Assembly (NCBI RefSeq): GCF_017309385.1
Contig: NZ_JAFJMJ010000001.1
Coordinates: 806,001-870,000 of the forward strand
DNA length: 64,000 nucleotides
Reading direction: 5' to 3'
Origin: Amycolatopsis sp. 195334CR
Lineage (GTDB): Bacteria > Actinomycetota > Actinomycetes > Mycobacteriales > Pseudonocardiaceae
The position numbers were made by a program, and so were the translations under genes. Under the pieces are notes generated by a model. That model did no database searches, was not told the origin of the DNA, and saw only the letters and a program-made list of their open reading frames with translations. Below, in pieces: positions 36,301-44,251 of this stretch (position 1 is its first letter; each line of letters starts with the position of its first letter).

Positions 36301-37370
36301 CCGAACGCGACCAGGCCGGCTACGGCACAAAACCGATGGTCGTCATCCCAGAACGGGTGTGGAAGCAGCTACCAACGAAGATCGCGGATGGCACGCGACT
36401 GTGGGACGCACTGGGCCTCGGCCAAGCCTCTGTGGTTGGCGGCGCTCGCATCGACTTCGCCAACCAAGCCGAGGTCGACGCCACCGGCTACAACACCAAA
36501 CCCCTCCAGAAGATCCCCAACCGCGTCTGGAAAGAACTCCCGACCAAGATCGCAGATGGCACTCGTCTGTGGGACGCACTCGACCTAGGCCAGGCAGCTG
36601 TGGTCGGCGGTGCCCGGATTGGCTTTGCGAACCAAGCCGAGGTCGATGCCACCGGCTACAACACCAAGCCACTGCAAAAGGTGGCGAACCGGGTTTGGAA
36701 GAGCCTACCAACCACCCCGGCTGAAGGAACACGAATCAAGGGCCCCAGCGCGCCCGCGGTGTCCCTGGTCGTCGGCGGGAGGCGGCTGGAGTTCGCTGAC
36801 GTTGACACCATGATCTTGCTGGAGTGCGGGGGTGCTCCCGTACAGGTCGTGCCCGATCGCACCTACAACGGCCTCCCGCTCGGGATCGATCCGCTGTTCG
36901 CCGCAGCGAACCGTGCGGTCGACGTGTCGCGAATCGAACCGGCCCCGTTCTGGCGGAAGAACTGCAAGAAGCTCTACCGAGAAGACGGCCGACCACCGGG
37001 AGACATCTTCGCCACCGGTTTCGAACCGCGCGACATCAACGGAACACACAACCTGCATGACTATGTGGGAGCTAACCCGCCCTCTCCGTTCGTGGGCACT
37101 AGCTATAGAGACGACATGTGGCAGTACTTCGCAGAGAAGTACCAATATGAGGTGGACGCACCTGGCGGCATCGACATCAACGCCACGCTCGGCCCGCACC
37201 CGCTCGATTATGAGAGGGAAGTTGCATTCCCTGGCGGTCTCGATAAACGCTTCATTGTCCGTGGCTGCCCCTACGCAGCTGATGGTAAGATCATTGCTGA
37301 CAAGTGCGTCAGCAATCCTGGATACGTCCCGTGGCGAGGATCGAGCAGTGGTGCCAGCCCTAGCCCATGA
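33330..37370 (+). CDS. Giant secreted repeat protein with C-terminal ADP-ribosyltransferase-like toxin domain
   Basis: GTG at 33330 (GGGGGAG six bases upstream) gives 1346 residues. Order: signal peptide 1-43 (LVCYFLTILLLVTGAAFSNA); N-terminal domain with four Cys to ~195; Pro-rich linker (PPGNPPQPPVNPPPP); about 13 tandem repeats of ~54 residues built on DEAGNIFKFVGGAPIHL, C..GCGNPVPINGWS and DHMN; then about five repeats of ~56 residues built on DGTRLWDALGLGQA and VVGGARIDFANQAEVDATGY. The last ~140 residues read LYREDGRPPGDIFATGFEPR, SPFVGTSYRDD, YQYEVDAPGGIDINATLG and YEREVAFPGGLDKRFI. These match the Arg / S-T-S-like / E-x-E scheme of cholera-toxin-type, pierisin and Scabin ADP-ribosyltransferases. 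A surface or released toxin is inferred; the overlapping next gene may be its immunity. Confidence 0.75.
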   Translation: MANTPALDSRPRPSSTRLVCYFLTILLLVTGAAFSNASAAAAAEPASPGQTRDPGSGVFEWPYKGDPSGPKCKVSGSVGGAVTADGFVLVTGRFWGCIGGTGLPENIGDGDFTVSGWKSGDKEHRQTRSFGWCPTDKTPLGEPCMTTLKIPFTGAATYCGFAAYMDLGWMRATGSMHDPGVFPCRYVSGVPGTFPPGNPPQPPVNPPPPTNFPPPVGPPPVTCPQVSSVGGLADGTLLQTCDTGRIYKMVGGAPLWMTTCGSGMCPTAPLKVTQAIVDAGPAWPADSSTAHDEAGHTFKFVGGAPIHLANCNVGCGNPVPIPAGTLQLVDPGNHMRQRPVDGATAKDEAGNTFKYVGGAPIHLSSCAVGCGNPVPINGWSIAALDHMNPQPSDGATAKDEAGNVFKFVGGAPIRLSNCSVGCGNPVPITAWSIGALDHMNARPADWSTAKDEAGNIFKYVGGAPIHLFSCSVGCGNPVPINGWSIAALDHMNARPADSATARDEAGHIFKFVGGAPIHLASCNVGCGNPVQITGASVSSLDHMNPQPTDSATAKDESGNIFKFVGGAPVRLANCNVGCGAPVLINGWSVANLEHMNPKPRDGATAHDETGHTFKFVGGAPIKLANCNVDCGSPVSLNGWSIANLEHMNPYPTDGATAKDEANNIFKFVGGAPVRLARCDVGCGNPVPINGWSIANVDHMRPFPIDGATAKDESGNIFKFVGGAPIHLTSCDVDCGNPVLITGWSVANLEHMRGRPADGATARDESGNVFKFVGGAPIRLMNCQVGCGMPVFINGGSVVNLDHMNPQPADGSTARDESGNIFRFAGGAPVRLTTCAPVCSPYVDINRWSVDNREHMTVVPRDGALLRAVETNAVYKVTGGVADKFDTCPGNCPAAAVMNEYSLYHFLEDGSRVKDAASSSEGAIVGAALVPFHSQAERDAAGYGNRPQLVIPNRLWTSLPTTIGDGTRIKNAAATTEAAIVGGARIDFHSPAERDQAGYGTKPMVVIPERVWKQLPTKIADGTRLWDALGLGQASVVGGARIDFANQAEVDATGYNTKPLQKIPNRVWKELPTKIADGTRLWDALDLGQAAVVGGARIGFANQAEVDATGYNTKPLQKVANRVWKSLPTTPAEGTRIKGPSAPAVSLVVGGRRLEFADVDTMILLECGGAPVQVVPDRTYNGLPLGIDPLFAAANRAVDVSRIEPAPFWRKNCKKLYREDGRPPGDIFATGFEPRDINGTHNLHDYVGANPPSPFVGTSYRDDMWQYFAEKYQYEVDAPGGIDINATLGPHPLDYEREVAFPGGLDKRFIVRGCPYAADGKIIADKCVSNPGYVPWRGSSSGASPSP
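34029..36040 (+). repeat. Tandem repeat array 1 in the toxin gene (~162-base units)
   Basis: About eleven close copies plus a degenerate first and last unit. Each protein unit holds DxATAKDExGNxFKFVGGAP, two cysteines in NC(N/S)VGCGNPV and HMN. The conserved VGGAP and Cys pair suggest a beta-propeller or lectin-like repeat. High identity between units (for example units 4 and 2) suggests recent duplication or gene conversion. Confidence 0.85.
36046..36890 (+). repeat. Tandem repeat array 2 in the toxin gene (~168-base units)
   Basis: Four good units and one partial. Each contains DGTRxxxA, IVGGARIDF, a short acidic helix (QAEVDATGY) and a closing xIPNRVWKxLPT. Units 3 and 4 are nearly identical (TKPLQKIPNRVWKELPTKIA against TKPLQKVANRVWKSLPTTPA). 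Confidence 0.8.
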
Positions 37371-37770
37371 GGTTCTCGCCACGCGCGGAACCGACCGCCG
37401 TGTGTGCCGTCTCAGCGTTGACGGTACACACGGCGAGGTCGTTCTGGAGTTCGACGGTCCAACCGGAAACCTCGAGTGCCGCGGATACGACGTCCTAGAT
37501 GCGCTCGTCAAACTGCGCACGTCGCTCGAAGCACACGGCTGGCTGCTCGCCGTACAGGGGGCCAGGCTCAACGCCCACGCGAGCGGGCTACTGCGGGACT
37601 CGACAAATGGCAAGCGCGTCTATCTCATGAGCGAGGAACGTGGCCCGTACCCGGCAGTGGACACGCTCGCGCGCGCGGATCCAGACCAGGTCGCCACGCT
37701 CGAGGAGCAAGCCCGCTACATCCGTGCCCTGTTCGCCGCGCCACGGCCTCCAAGAGAAGACGAGCCCTGA
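37348..37770 (+). CDS. Candidate immunity protein for the ADP-ribosyltransferase toxin
   Basis: GTG at 37348 (or 37351) overlaps the toxin gene end by about 22 bases; GAGGA lies upstream. The 140-residue product has no signal peptide: VPALAHEVLATRG, then VCRLSVDGTHGEVVLEFDGP, YDVLDALVKLRTSLEAHGWL, LLAVQGARLNAHASGLLRDS, LMSEERGPYPAVDTL. A small cytoplasmic protein overlapping the 3' end of a secreted toxin is the classic place for an immunity gene. Direct family evidence is lacking. Other possibility: an unrelated co-transcribed gene. Confidence 0.6.
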   Translation: MVPALAHEVLATRGTDRRVCRLSVDGTHGEVVLEFDGPTGNLECRGYDVLDALVKLRTSLEAHGWLLAVQGARLNAHASGLLRDSTNGKRVYLMSEERGPYPAVDTLARADPDQVATLEEQARYIRALFAAPRPPREDEP

Positions 37771-37783
37771 AGTCCTCACTATG

Positions 37784-39469
37784 TCAGCTAGTGGGAAGAC
37801 TGTAGAACGATCCGTCTCGGCGCACGAGGACCTGCAGGGCCGCAGCTCCAGGTTCAGCAACCGCCCGCCAGCCGACCGGCCCCCCGGCGACACCCGGCGC
37901 CTGGACATCGGGGCGCGGCAGGCCGACCACCCCACCGCCGCGCACCGTTCCCGTTGCGTCAACCACCAGCACACACTCAGCCGCCGCGCCCTGGATCGAC
38001 GCCCAACCCGACAACAATGCCCCACCCGTCACGGGCGTGTCGACGACGCCTTGGCTGGCCTGCGCGGGCACGCCACCCAAATCGATGCTGGATCCGAGTT
38101 CGTAGCTCCCACAGCCGAGCGTGAATTCATCGGTGAAGGGATACGCCCCCAACGCCCGTGCGGCTGGCACCACGTCGGGTTGGATCTGCAGCGCCGTCAA
38201 GGCTTCGACCGCGTTGACCCGCAGGGCCACGGCAACGACCTCCAGCGGCGCGTAGTTCCGCTCGGCGGCGGCCAGCTTGCCGCCCCCGATAGCATGGGTC
38301 GCCAATGCCACCGCAACTGCCCCGACGGCGACATATCGCGCTGGCCAGGCAGGCCGACGCAGCACGAGGATCGCGGCCACAGCGCTCGTGCACAGCGCCG
38401 TCACGATTGCGTAACGGCTGATCAGCGCCACGTTCCCTCCAGGAACAGCCGACGTGGTACGTCCGAGTGCCAGCAGCAGGGCCAGCCCCAGCGAGTAGGC
38501 CAACAGGCCGATCCATCCAGCGTCGGGCCTGGTCGATTCGGCACTTCCGCCGGCTCGACGGCGGATCGAGGTGCCGATCGCCAGCAGAGCCACAGCCCCC
38601 GCAGCACCTCCGGCGATCACGGCGATCTCCGCGACGTCCACGGTCCACAGGCTGCCGAGCGCGGCTCCCACCACCGCCAGCCTGCCGTCGGGATCCAGCG
38701 CCGTCGTGGCCAACGATTGCGGCCCCGCAGGTTTGGTCACCCACCAGCTCCCGAGAACAACCACACCAGCGACAAGGAGCCCGACAACGCGCCACGTCCG
38801 CTCCCCCGCCAGCCAGCACACCAGCGCGAGCGCCGGCCACACGGGAAACGCCACGCCGAAGCAGGCACAGGCGAGCACCGCGGCAACGCACGCCGACCAG
38901 AACCGGCCGCGATGGACGAATAACAGCGCCAGTACGCTCAGTGACAACGCGGGCACCCAGCTCACACCGTTCGTTCCCTGCAACCACAACTCGCCCAGGT
39001 GCGAGGACAGGAGCAAGAACGCAAACAACAGCGTCAGACTTGTGCGCTTCACCCTGCCAACGCTCGCGGGCACCATCGCGCGCAACATCAGCACGGTGGC
39101 GCAGAGCAGCAGGACTGTAAGGACGGTCAACGCCCGGTTGTCCCCGCCAAGCACCTTCGCATCCAGCCAGAACAACACCGACGGCATCGCGAACGGCTGG
39201 TCGAGGTGGTAGCTGAAGAGGGCACCGAACGAGAGCGTCCCATCGTCCGAGGTCGTCTTAGCGAGCACGTGCCAGTAGTCCAGCAAGAAGTGCCCTCGGG
39301 AGGCACGGAGGGCTTGCACCGCGGCCAGCGCGATCGGCGCGAGCGCCAGCAGGCCTAATGCCACCGGCACCCAAGACCGGGCGCCCGGGTAAGTACGCCG
39401 CCGAGGCACTACCAGCCACGCTGCGCGTCTGGGCGTACGCGCCGCGGCCTGTTCCTGAGAGACCTCCAT
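37784..39469 (-). CDS. Polytopic membrane protein with C-terminal extracytoplasmic tail
   Basis: 561 residues. After an Arg-rich N-terminus come about eleven hydrophobic helices between residues 30 and 400 (VPVALGLLALAPIALAAVQA, ALTVLTVLLLCATVLMLRAM, ALALVCWLAGERTWRVVGLL, ILVLRRPAWPARYVAVGAVA). A ~140-residue tail follows with two cysteines (LGCGSYELGSS, AAECVLVVDATGTVRGGGV). The layout recalls integral membrane glycosyltransferase-like or hypothetical actinobacterial proteins, but no catalytic DxD or DE motif stands out. The start at 39469 is not backed by a clear ribosome binding site. It converges on the immunity candidate, 13 bases apart. Confidence 0.6.
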   Translation of the reverse strand: MEVSQEQAAARTPRRAAWLVVPRRRTYPGARSWVPVALGLLALAPIALAAVQALRASRGHFLLDYWHVLAKTTSDDGTLSFGALFSYHLDQPFAMPSVLFWLDAKVLGGDNRALTVLTVLLLCATVLMLRAMVPASVGRVKRTSLTLLFAFLLLSSHLGELWLQGTNGVSWVPALSLSVLALLFVHRGRFWSACVAAVLACACFGVAFPVWPALALVCWLAGERTWRVVGLLVAGVVVLGSWWVTKPAGPQSLATTALDPDGRLAVVGAALGSLWTVDVAEIAVIAGGAAGAVALLAIGTSIRRRAGGSAESTRPDAGWIGLLAYSLGLALLLALGRTTSAVPGGNVALISRYAIVTALCTSAVAAILVLRRPAWPARYVAVGAVAVALATHAIGGGKLAAAERNYAPLEVVAVALRVNAVEALTALQIQPDVVPAARALGAYPFTDEFTLGCGSYELGSSIDLGGVPAQASQGVVDTPVTGGALLSGWASIQGAAAECVLVVDATGTVRGGGVVGLPRPDVQAPGVAGGPVGWRAVAEPGAAALQVLVRRDGSFYSLPTS

Positions 39470-39639
39470 CGCTGCGGCACCTCACCTGTCCAAGGGGATT
39501 CTCCTGCCCGAAGCGTACGCATCCGGAATCCATCGGCTTTCGCGAGGGGCCATCCGAGTGCAAAAGCGACACCAACATTGCTTTCGCCAACTCCGAACCC
39601 TAACCTTGTTCGCATACTGGTGGACTTGGGGGAATCGAA

Positions 39640-41247
39640 ATGCCGGTAAAACTTCGCCCGCGTGCCCTGTCTTCATTGACGCGATTTCTGCTGGTGTTCA
39701 GCCTCGTAACAGCTGTCTTGACCCAGGTGTGGGTTTCCAGCGCGAGCGGAGAGGCTGCCTCCGCGGCCTATCCGGATAGGTCGGACTACAGAATTAAGTC
39801 CATTCAGCCTGATTCCTGGCCCGACAAGGACGAGATTGCGGGCAACAACACTGGCGGAGTGGCACTGAACCTCGTGTGGGCAGAGTGGGAACCCGAACTG
39901 CGACTGGCTCCCTGCCCAGCAGGCCAGATCGAGTACGACGGCCACTGCTTCCGAGTGCCGACCGGGCTCGACACCGACATCCGCGAGTGGACCGCGCGCG
40001 GCCTCGTCGTCACCGCGGTGATCTTCGGCACACCCCAGTGGGCTCGAGCCGGCAAACCCTGCTCGCCTGTGAGTCCCGGGTACGAATGGTTCTGCACCCC
40101 CAACAACCCCGCCGACTTCGGCCGCTTCGCGGGGATGCTCGCAAAGCGGTACAACGGATCATCCGGAAACGGCCGGATCGCCGACATGATCGTCAACAAC
40201 GAGGTCAACACCAACGCGTGGTTCGACATCGGCTGCGGACAAGGAGTCGCCTGTGACACCCGACGCTGGCTCGACGAGATAGCCGCCAACTACATCGCAG
40301 TCTATGACAAGGCCGCAGGCGAACAGCCAACGACGAAAGTTCTCACGTCTTTGGACAATCAGTTCGGCACCGAACTGGAGCGACCGAATGCGCACGACGC
40401 CACTCTGTCCGGCATGACAGTTCTTCGCGGCCTGGACGCGAGAATAGGTAGCCGAGAACTCCGTGTCGGATTTCACCCGTATCCACGTGACCTGCGCTCG
40501 ATTCAGGTCAGCCCGGATGACTACCCCTACGTCACCTACGGCAATCTGGGAGTGCTCGTCGGCTGGCTACGCGTAAATCTTCCCCATCGCGCCACCGCGT
40601 GGTCGGATGTGCAGTTGACCGAAAGCGGTTTGAACTCCGCAGCACCATCCACTCCCCAGCAACAAGCCAGCGCGACCTGTTCATCATTCAGGAATGTTCT
40701 GGCAACTCCTGGCATCAACAACTACGTCTACCACCGTATGCGCGATCATCCGTCAGAGGTCGGAAGCGGACTTTCTCTCGGGCTCAGGAATACCGACGGC
40801 TCAGCCAAACCGAGCTGGGCGACGTGGGCCCTCGCCAACCGCAACGATCTCTCCACTCCACTACTCTCATGCGGCTTTGAGCTACTTCCACACGTGAAAC
40901 TCGCCTACGGCAACAACCCCACCCGCGGAAGCTGGACCTCAACCAGGGAACTGCCCGCCGGGTTCACCAAGCTGAAGGAATGGAAGCTCCTTCGCCGCCC
41001 CTCAGCCGATACGGTTCCCCTCTACGAATGCCGAGTGGGGCAGCACAATCTGGTCAGTCGTGACAGCGGTTGCGAAGACCAATTTCCCCTTGGCCCCCTC
41101 GGGCACGCATACCTCAATCCTCGGCCCGGCACCGTCGCACTGTACCGATGCTACGTGCCGACCAACGGCGACCACTTCGTCTCCGACCTCTCCAACTGCG
41201 ACGGCGCAACCGTGGAAGGGCCGCCTTTGGGCTACGTCGTCAAGTGA
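39640..41247 (+). CDS. Secreted DUF5722-type protein with C-terminal DUF5648-like repeats
   Basis: ATG at 39640 gives a signal peptide (FLLVFSLVTAVLTQVWVSSA) and a ~400-residue glycosidase-like barrel of the DUF5722 kind. It is recognisable from GGVALNLVWAEWEPELRL, RGLVVTAVIFGTPQWARA, IVNNEVNTNAWFDIGCGQGV, WSDVQLTESGLNS and NNYVYHRMRDHPSEVGSGLS. The Asn-Glu in NNEVN and the Glu in LTESG sit where acid/base and nucleophile lie in clan-A glycosidases. The C-terminal ~110 residues repeat VPLYECRVGQHNLVSRDSGC and ALYRCYVPTNGDHFVSDLSN, like DUF5648. It probably binds or cuts extracellular glycans. Confidence 0.7.
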   Translation: MPVKLRPRALSSLTRFLLVFSLVTAVLTQVWVSSASGEAASAAYPDRSDYRIKSIQPDSWPDKDEIAGNNTGGVALNLVWAEWEPELRLAPCPAGQIEYDGHCFRVPTGLDTDIREWTARGLVVTAVIFGTPQWARAGKPCSPVSPGYEWFCTPNNPADFGRFAGMLAKRYNGSSGNGRIADMIVNNEVNTNAWFDIGCGQGVACDTRRWLDEIAANYIAVYDKAAGEQPTTKVLTSLDNQFGTELERPNAHDATLSGMTVLRGLDARIGSRELRVGFHPYPRDLRSIQVSPDDYPYVTYGNLGVLVGWLRVNLPHRATAWSDVQLTESGLNSAAPSTPQQQASATCSSFRNVLATPGINNYVYHRMRDHPSEVGSGLSLGLRNTDGSAKPSWATWALANRNDLSTPLLSCGFELLPHVKLAYGNNPTRGSWTSTRELPAGFTKLKEWKLLRRPSADTVPLYECRVGQHNLVSRDSGCEDQFPLGPLGHAYLNPRPGTVALYRCYVPTNGDHFVSDLSNCDGATVEGPPLGYVVK

Positions 41248-41336
41248 CCAGGTGCGATCACGGCTTAATCACGACCCAGCAATGCTCTGACTACATGGCC
41301 ACCGACCGGTACGGACACGGGCCCCCTAGACCGCGG

Positions 41337-41555
41337 ACCTCGAGCACGAACTGGCCGAGTTCCTCAGCGTGCCTGAGGTGGTCCCGGTCGCGACCGGGAC
41401 CACCTCGTTGCACCTGGCACTGCTGGCCGCCGGTACCGGACCCGGGACGAGGTGAGCGTGCCGTCGCTGATCTTCTGCGCTAGCGTGCAAGCCATCCTCG
41501 CCACCGGCGCCCACCAGCGGTTCGTCGAGGTCGCACACAGGGTGCGTCACCATCG
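41337..41555 (+). pseudogene. DegT/DnrJ/EryC1-type aminotransferase fragment
   Basis: One frame reads LEHELAEFLSVPEVVPVATG, then TTSLHLALLAAGTGPG; the next frame continues DEVSVPSLIFCASVQAILAT and GAHQRFVEV. This is the N-terminal part of a sugar aminotransferase (cofactor-binding GTxxL(H)LAL and DEVIVPS.TF segments). The frameshift falls at GGGACGAGG near 41451 and nothing follows. It is isolated from any sugar pathway. Confidence 0.6.
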
Positions 41556-41740
41556 ACCACATCGCTCCGCCGCGACCCGAGCACCGTGACCGACGCACGC
41601 GTCCGTCCACTGTGGATGATTTAGCCCGAAGCCGCCACGGTCAGGGCCAGCGATCCCGCACTACTAAACAACTTCGTCACCGGTCACGTCAACTACTACG
41701 TCGCCTACGGCGCGGGCATCATCCTCGCGACCGCGCTCGA

Positions 41741-42030
41741 CTAGATCTGGGTGAGCCGGCCACCGCAGGTGAAATGCTGGTTGCCCCACCACATCCCAGC
41801 GGGCGGCGAAGCAACACCCGCGCTACCGCCCGGCTGGTCCAGGATGCACCCGAGAGTGTAAGTGAAGTTGGCACCCGGATCGGCGTAACAACGCCAGTGG
41901 TAGGTCGCCGCCTTGAGGTAGATGTCGCGGGACGCGACAATGTAGGTGCCTGCGCCGTCGGGCTGGTGCACGACCTCCCACCGATAGTTCCCGGCCGCGA
42001 GATAGATGTCCCTGGTCACCCAGGCCGTAG
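41741..42030 (-). pseudogene. Secreted protein fragment truncated at its 5' end
   Basis: The frame reads TRDIYLAAGNYRWEVVHQPD, SRDIYLKAATYHWRCYADPG and ends CGGRLTQI. Two units of (S/T)RDIYL.AA.Y.W resemble the small Trp/Tyr-rich secreted proteins elsewhere in the window. No signal peptide or start precedes it; the upstream side runs into the 81-base dispersed repeat, which may have replaced the true 5' end. Confidence 0.45.
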
Positions 42031-42049
42031 CGCAATCACATACAGCGCT

Positions 42050-42130
42050 GGGCTCGGCGACTCTGTCGCAGTGGCGTCGTCACGCAGGAGGCGGCGATAC
42101 ATCAACAGGTCCCTGCCCATGCCCATGTGC
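42050..42130. repeat. 81-base dispersed direct repeat, copy 2
   Basis: Same segment as 14016-14096, same orientation, most differences in the first 30 bases. It lies between a truncated secreted-protein gene and the coding region at 42127, i.e. at a rearrangement junction. Confidence 0.6.
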
Positions 42131-42456
42131 GTCCCTATCTGCAGCAGTTCATCCAGCGCGCCTGCGGCTGTGGCTGCGGCGAGTTCTCCGACCGCGACTT
42201 CCTGCCCGGACACGACGTCCGCGCCATGCAACAGCGCGTCCGAACCTACTTCGACGGCTCCCCGAAGAAGTTCCTGCGCTGGGTCGACAGCCTGCTTGCC
42301 AGTTCGGCAGCCTTCGGCGGCCGCGACAATTGGCCCGGCAACCTCATGCCCGAGCTGTTCAACGAAGACGGCACCACGAAGCAGACACTGCAGCCGCCCC
42401 CGCCCGACACGAGCGGCTGGCCCGGCGCCTGGCCCCAATCCGCCACCAGCGACTGA
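42127..42456 (+). CDS. Small protein with CGCGC...FLPGHD motif
   Basis: The frame begins within the end of the repeat (GTG at 42127) and gives 109 residues: ACGCGCGEFSDRDFLPGHDV, then RAMQQRVRTYFDGSPKKFLR and WVDSLL. The C-x-C-G-C followed by FLPGHD and FLRWVD is a recurring actinobacterial motif, probably metal-binding, known from phage and plasmid proteins of unknown role. The true start may lie further upstream and have been replaced by the repeat. No partner. Confidence 0.5.
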   Translation: MRPYLQQFIQRACGCGCGEFSDRDFLPGHDVRAMQQRVRTYFDGSPKKFLRWVDSLLASSAAFGGRDNWPGNLMPELFNEDGTTKQTLQPPPPDTSGWPGAWPQSATSD

Positions 42457-42519
42457 CGCTGAGGTGACGCATGAGCACTGACATTCCGATGACGCCTCTC
42501 AGACACTGAGCTGCAAGGT

Positions 42520-42972
42520 TGGTCCTATCGCTGGCACCACGCAGCTAGGCCCGTGGACGCTGGTGCGCCTGCCCTCCAGGGCCGGTGTGGAGGCGAACCT
42601 GACGTGGATCACAGGTGACAGGGCAGGCGAAGTCCTGCACGGGCTGCTCGGATACGCCTTGGCGCGCACGTCGGCACGTTCGACCCGATCGTCCAGTACC
42701 TCCTTGCGGCCGACGACGCCGCTACCTCGGCCCGGCCCTCGGCCGCGGCGGCGGACCGTCGGCGTACCGCGATCGCGCGGATGCCCGGCCAACTCGCGGC
42801 GCTGCTCGCGTCCGAACCGCCGCAGCCGGGTCGCCGAGACCTTAGTGCGTTACTCCGCGGCGATACGGGTAAGCGCTCTGCCGACATGCTCGATGGTCCA
42901 GCCGCTCGAGCACATGTCGTCGCGTTGCCACCGCCGCCCAGCACGAGCTCGTTCAAGACCCCGACAACGTGA
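42520..42972 (+). pseudogene. Broken copy of the C-terminal domain of the HAD-like protein
   Basis: The first frame has VRLPSRAGVEANLTWITGDR and AGEVLHGLLGYALAR. The second has AHVGTFDPIVQYLLAADDAA, TAIARMPGQLAALLASEPPQ and AARAHVVALPPPPSTSSF. All match residues ~200-330 of the protein at 10549 in order. A frameshift lies near 42663. The HAD domain is absent, so the domain moved or was duplicated on its own. Confidence 0.65.
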
Positions 42973-43180
42973 CGACATCGCTAAATGACGCTGACACGCC
43001 CTCCGGGCACTGAGACCGAGCGGCGTTCGGCTCCCTCCCACCGGGGTGTTCCTGCGTGATTGCCTTCCGCTCAGGTTGACGAGTTCTCCGTGATGTCGCT
43101 GCCATATCGACGCACTTGTGCACTTTTACCTGCTCAGAACGAGAGCGGGCGACCATCGTCAGCGTCAACGTGAGCGCAGG

Positions 43181-44029
43181 TCAGGGTTTGTAGCCGACGG
43201 CGCAGCCGATGAGTTCTTGCTCCGTCGTGAGGGGGCGCGGCGGGGGGCCGTCCGGCCACCACAGGTCGCACGGGACGACGGTGGCGTCCATGCCGGGTTG
43301 CGGGGCGATGATCTCCAGCCCCGGCATCATGGACAGGATCTCCGCGCGAGTGCGGAACCAGCCCGACCCCATCGCGCTGTGCGAGAAGATGTCCTCCATG
43401 CGGCGAGCGACCTCGCTGAGTTCGGCCCGCTCGGGGTCGTAGAAATGACTGAGTGCGACCCACGAGCCGCTCGGCAGCGGGTCGATGTACTGTCGCATCA
43501 GGTCGGCGTAGTCGTCGCCTGGGTAGTGGTGGATCGTGCTGCTGTGAACCAGACCGATCGGCCGGCTGAAGTCGATGTGATTCTGCACGATCGGGTCGTC
43601 GTAGACCTGGCCCGGCTCGTAGATGTCGGCCGAGGCGATGTAGGTCTTGCTCTCGTCGGCGAGGAGCGCCTTAGCGTGCGCGAGTACCACCGGGTCGTTG
43701 TCGGTGTAGACGACGACCGCATCCGGGTTGGCTCGCTGCACCACCTGATGAACGTTCTCCGCGGTCGGCAGCCCCGAACCGCAGTCGATGTACTGATCGA
43801 TCCCCTGACCGACCATGCATCGCACAGCCCTGGTCAACCAGTTGCGGTTGGCCCATGCCATGTACCTGATCTCCGGCGCGACCGCCTTCACCTGCCTGAT
43901 GACCTCACGGTCAATCTCGTAGTTGTCTTTGCCACCCAAGGCGGCGTCGTACACACGCGCGATACTCGCGCGGTTCGGATCCACCCCGACGGGCACGGAG
44001 CTGGGCGCCTTCGCATCGGTCGGTGACAT
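43181..44029 (-). CDS. SAM-dependent methyltransferase, DUF574 family
   Basis: ATG at 44029, 282 residues. Family landmarks in order: NRASIARVYDAALGGKDNYE at residues 19-38, YMAWANRNWLTRAVR, QYIDCGSGLPTAENVHQVVQ (SAM-binding loop), VVVYTDNDPVVLAHAKALLA, IGLVHSSTIHHYPGDD, GSWVALSHF and GWFRTRAEILSMM. DUF574 (Methyltransf_19) enzymes are abundant in actinomycetes, often near regulators; substrates are unknown. It lies just outside the conjugative element, beside lsr2. Confidence 0.88.
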   Translation of the reverse strand: MSPTDAKAPSSVPVGVDPNRASIARVYDAALGGKDNYEIDREVIRQVKAVAPEIRYMAWANRNWLTRAVRCMVGQGIDQYIDCGSGLPTAENVHQVVQRANPDAVVVYTDNDPVVLAHAKALLADESKTYIASADIYEPGQVYDDPIVQNHIDFSRPIGLVHSSTIHHYPGDDYADLMRQYIDPLPSGSWVALSHFYDPERAELSEVARRMEDIFSHSAMGSGWFRTRAEILSMMPGLEIIAPQPGMDATVVPCDLWWPDGPPPRPLTTEQELIGCAVGYKP

Positions 44030-44251
44030 GGGCTACCTCGCTGGCCTGGATGTCGTAACGGACTCTGCTTCAACGTAGCGTAGTCAGCCCAGCACCGGCG
44101 AGGGTCACAGCGGACGACGCTAGGAGGTTGAGCCGACAGGCTGTCTCCCTCCCGAGGTCGGGCGCGACTCCACCAGGGGCTCGGCGCACGCGCTGCGCTT
44201 CGGGCGGAAGGGCCACTCGGGGACCGACGCAGTGCAGGACAGGATCCTGTG

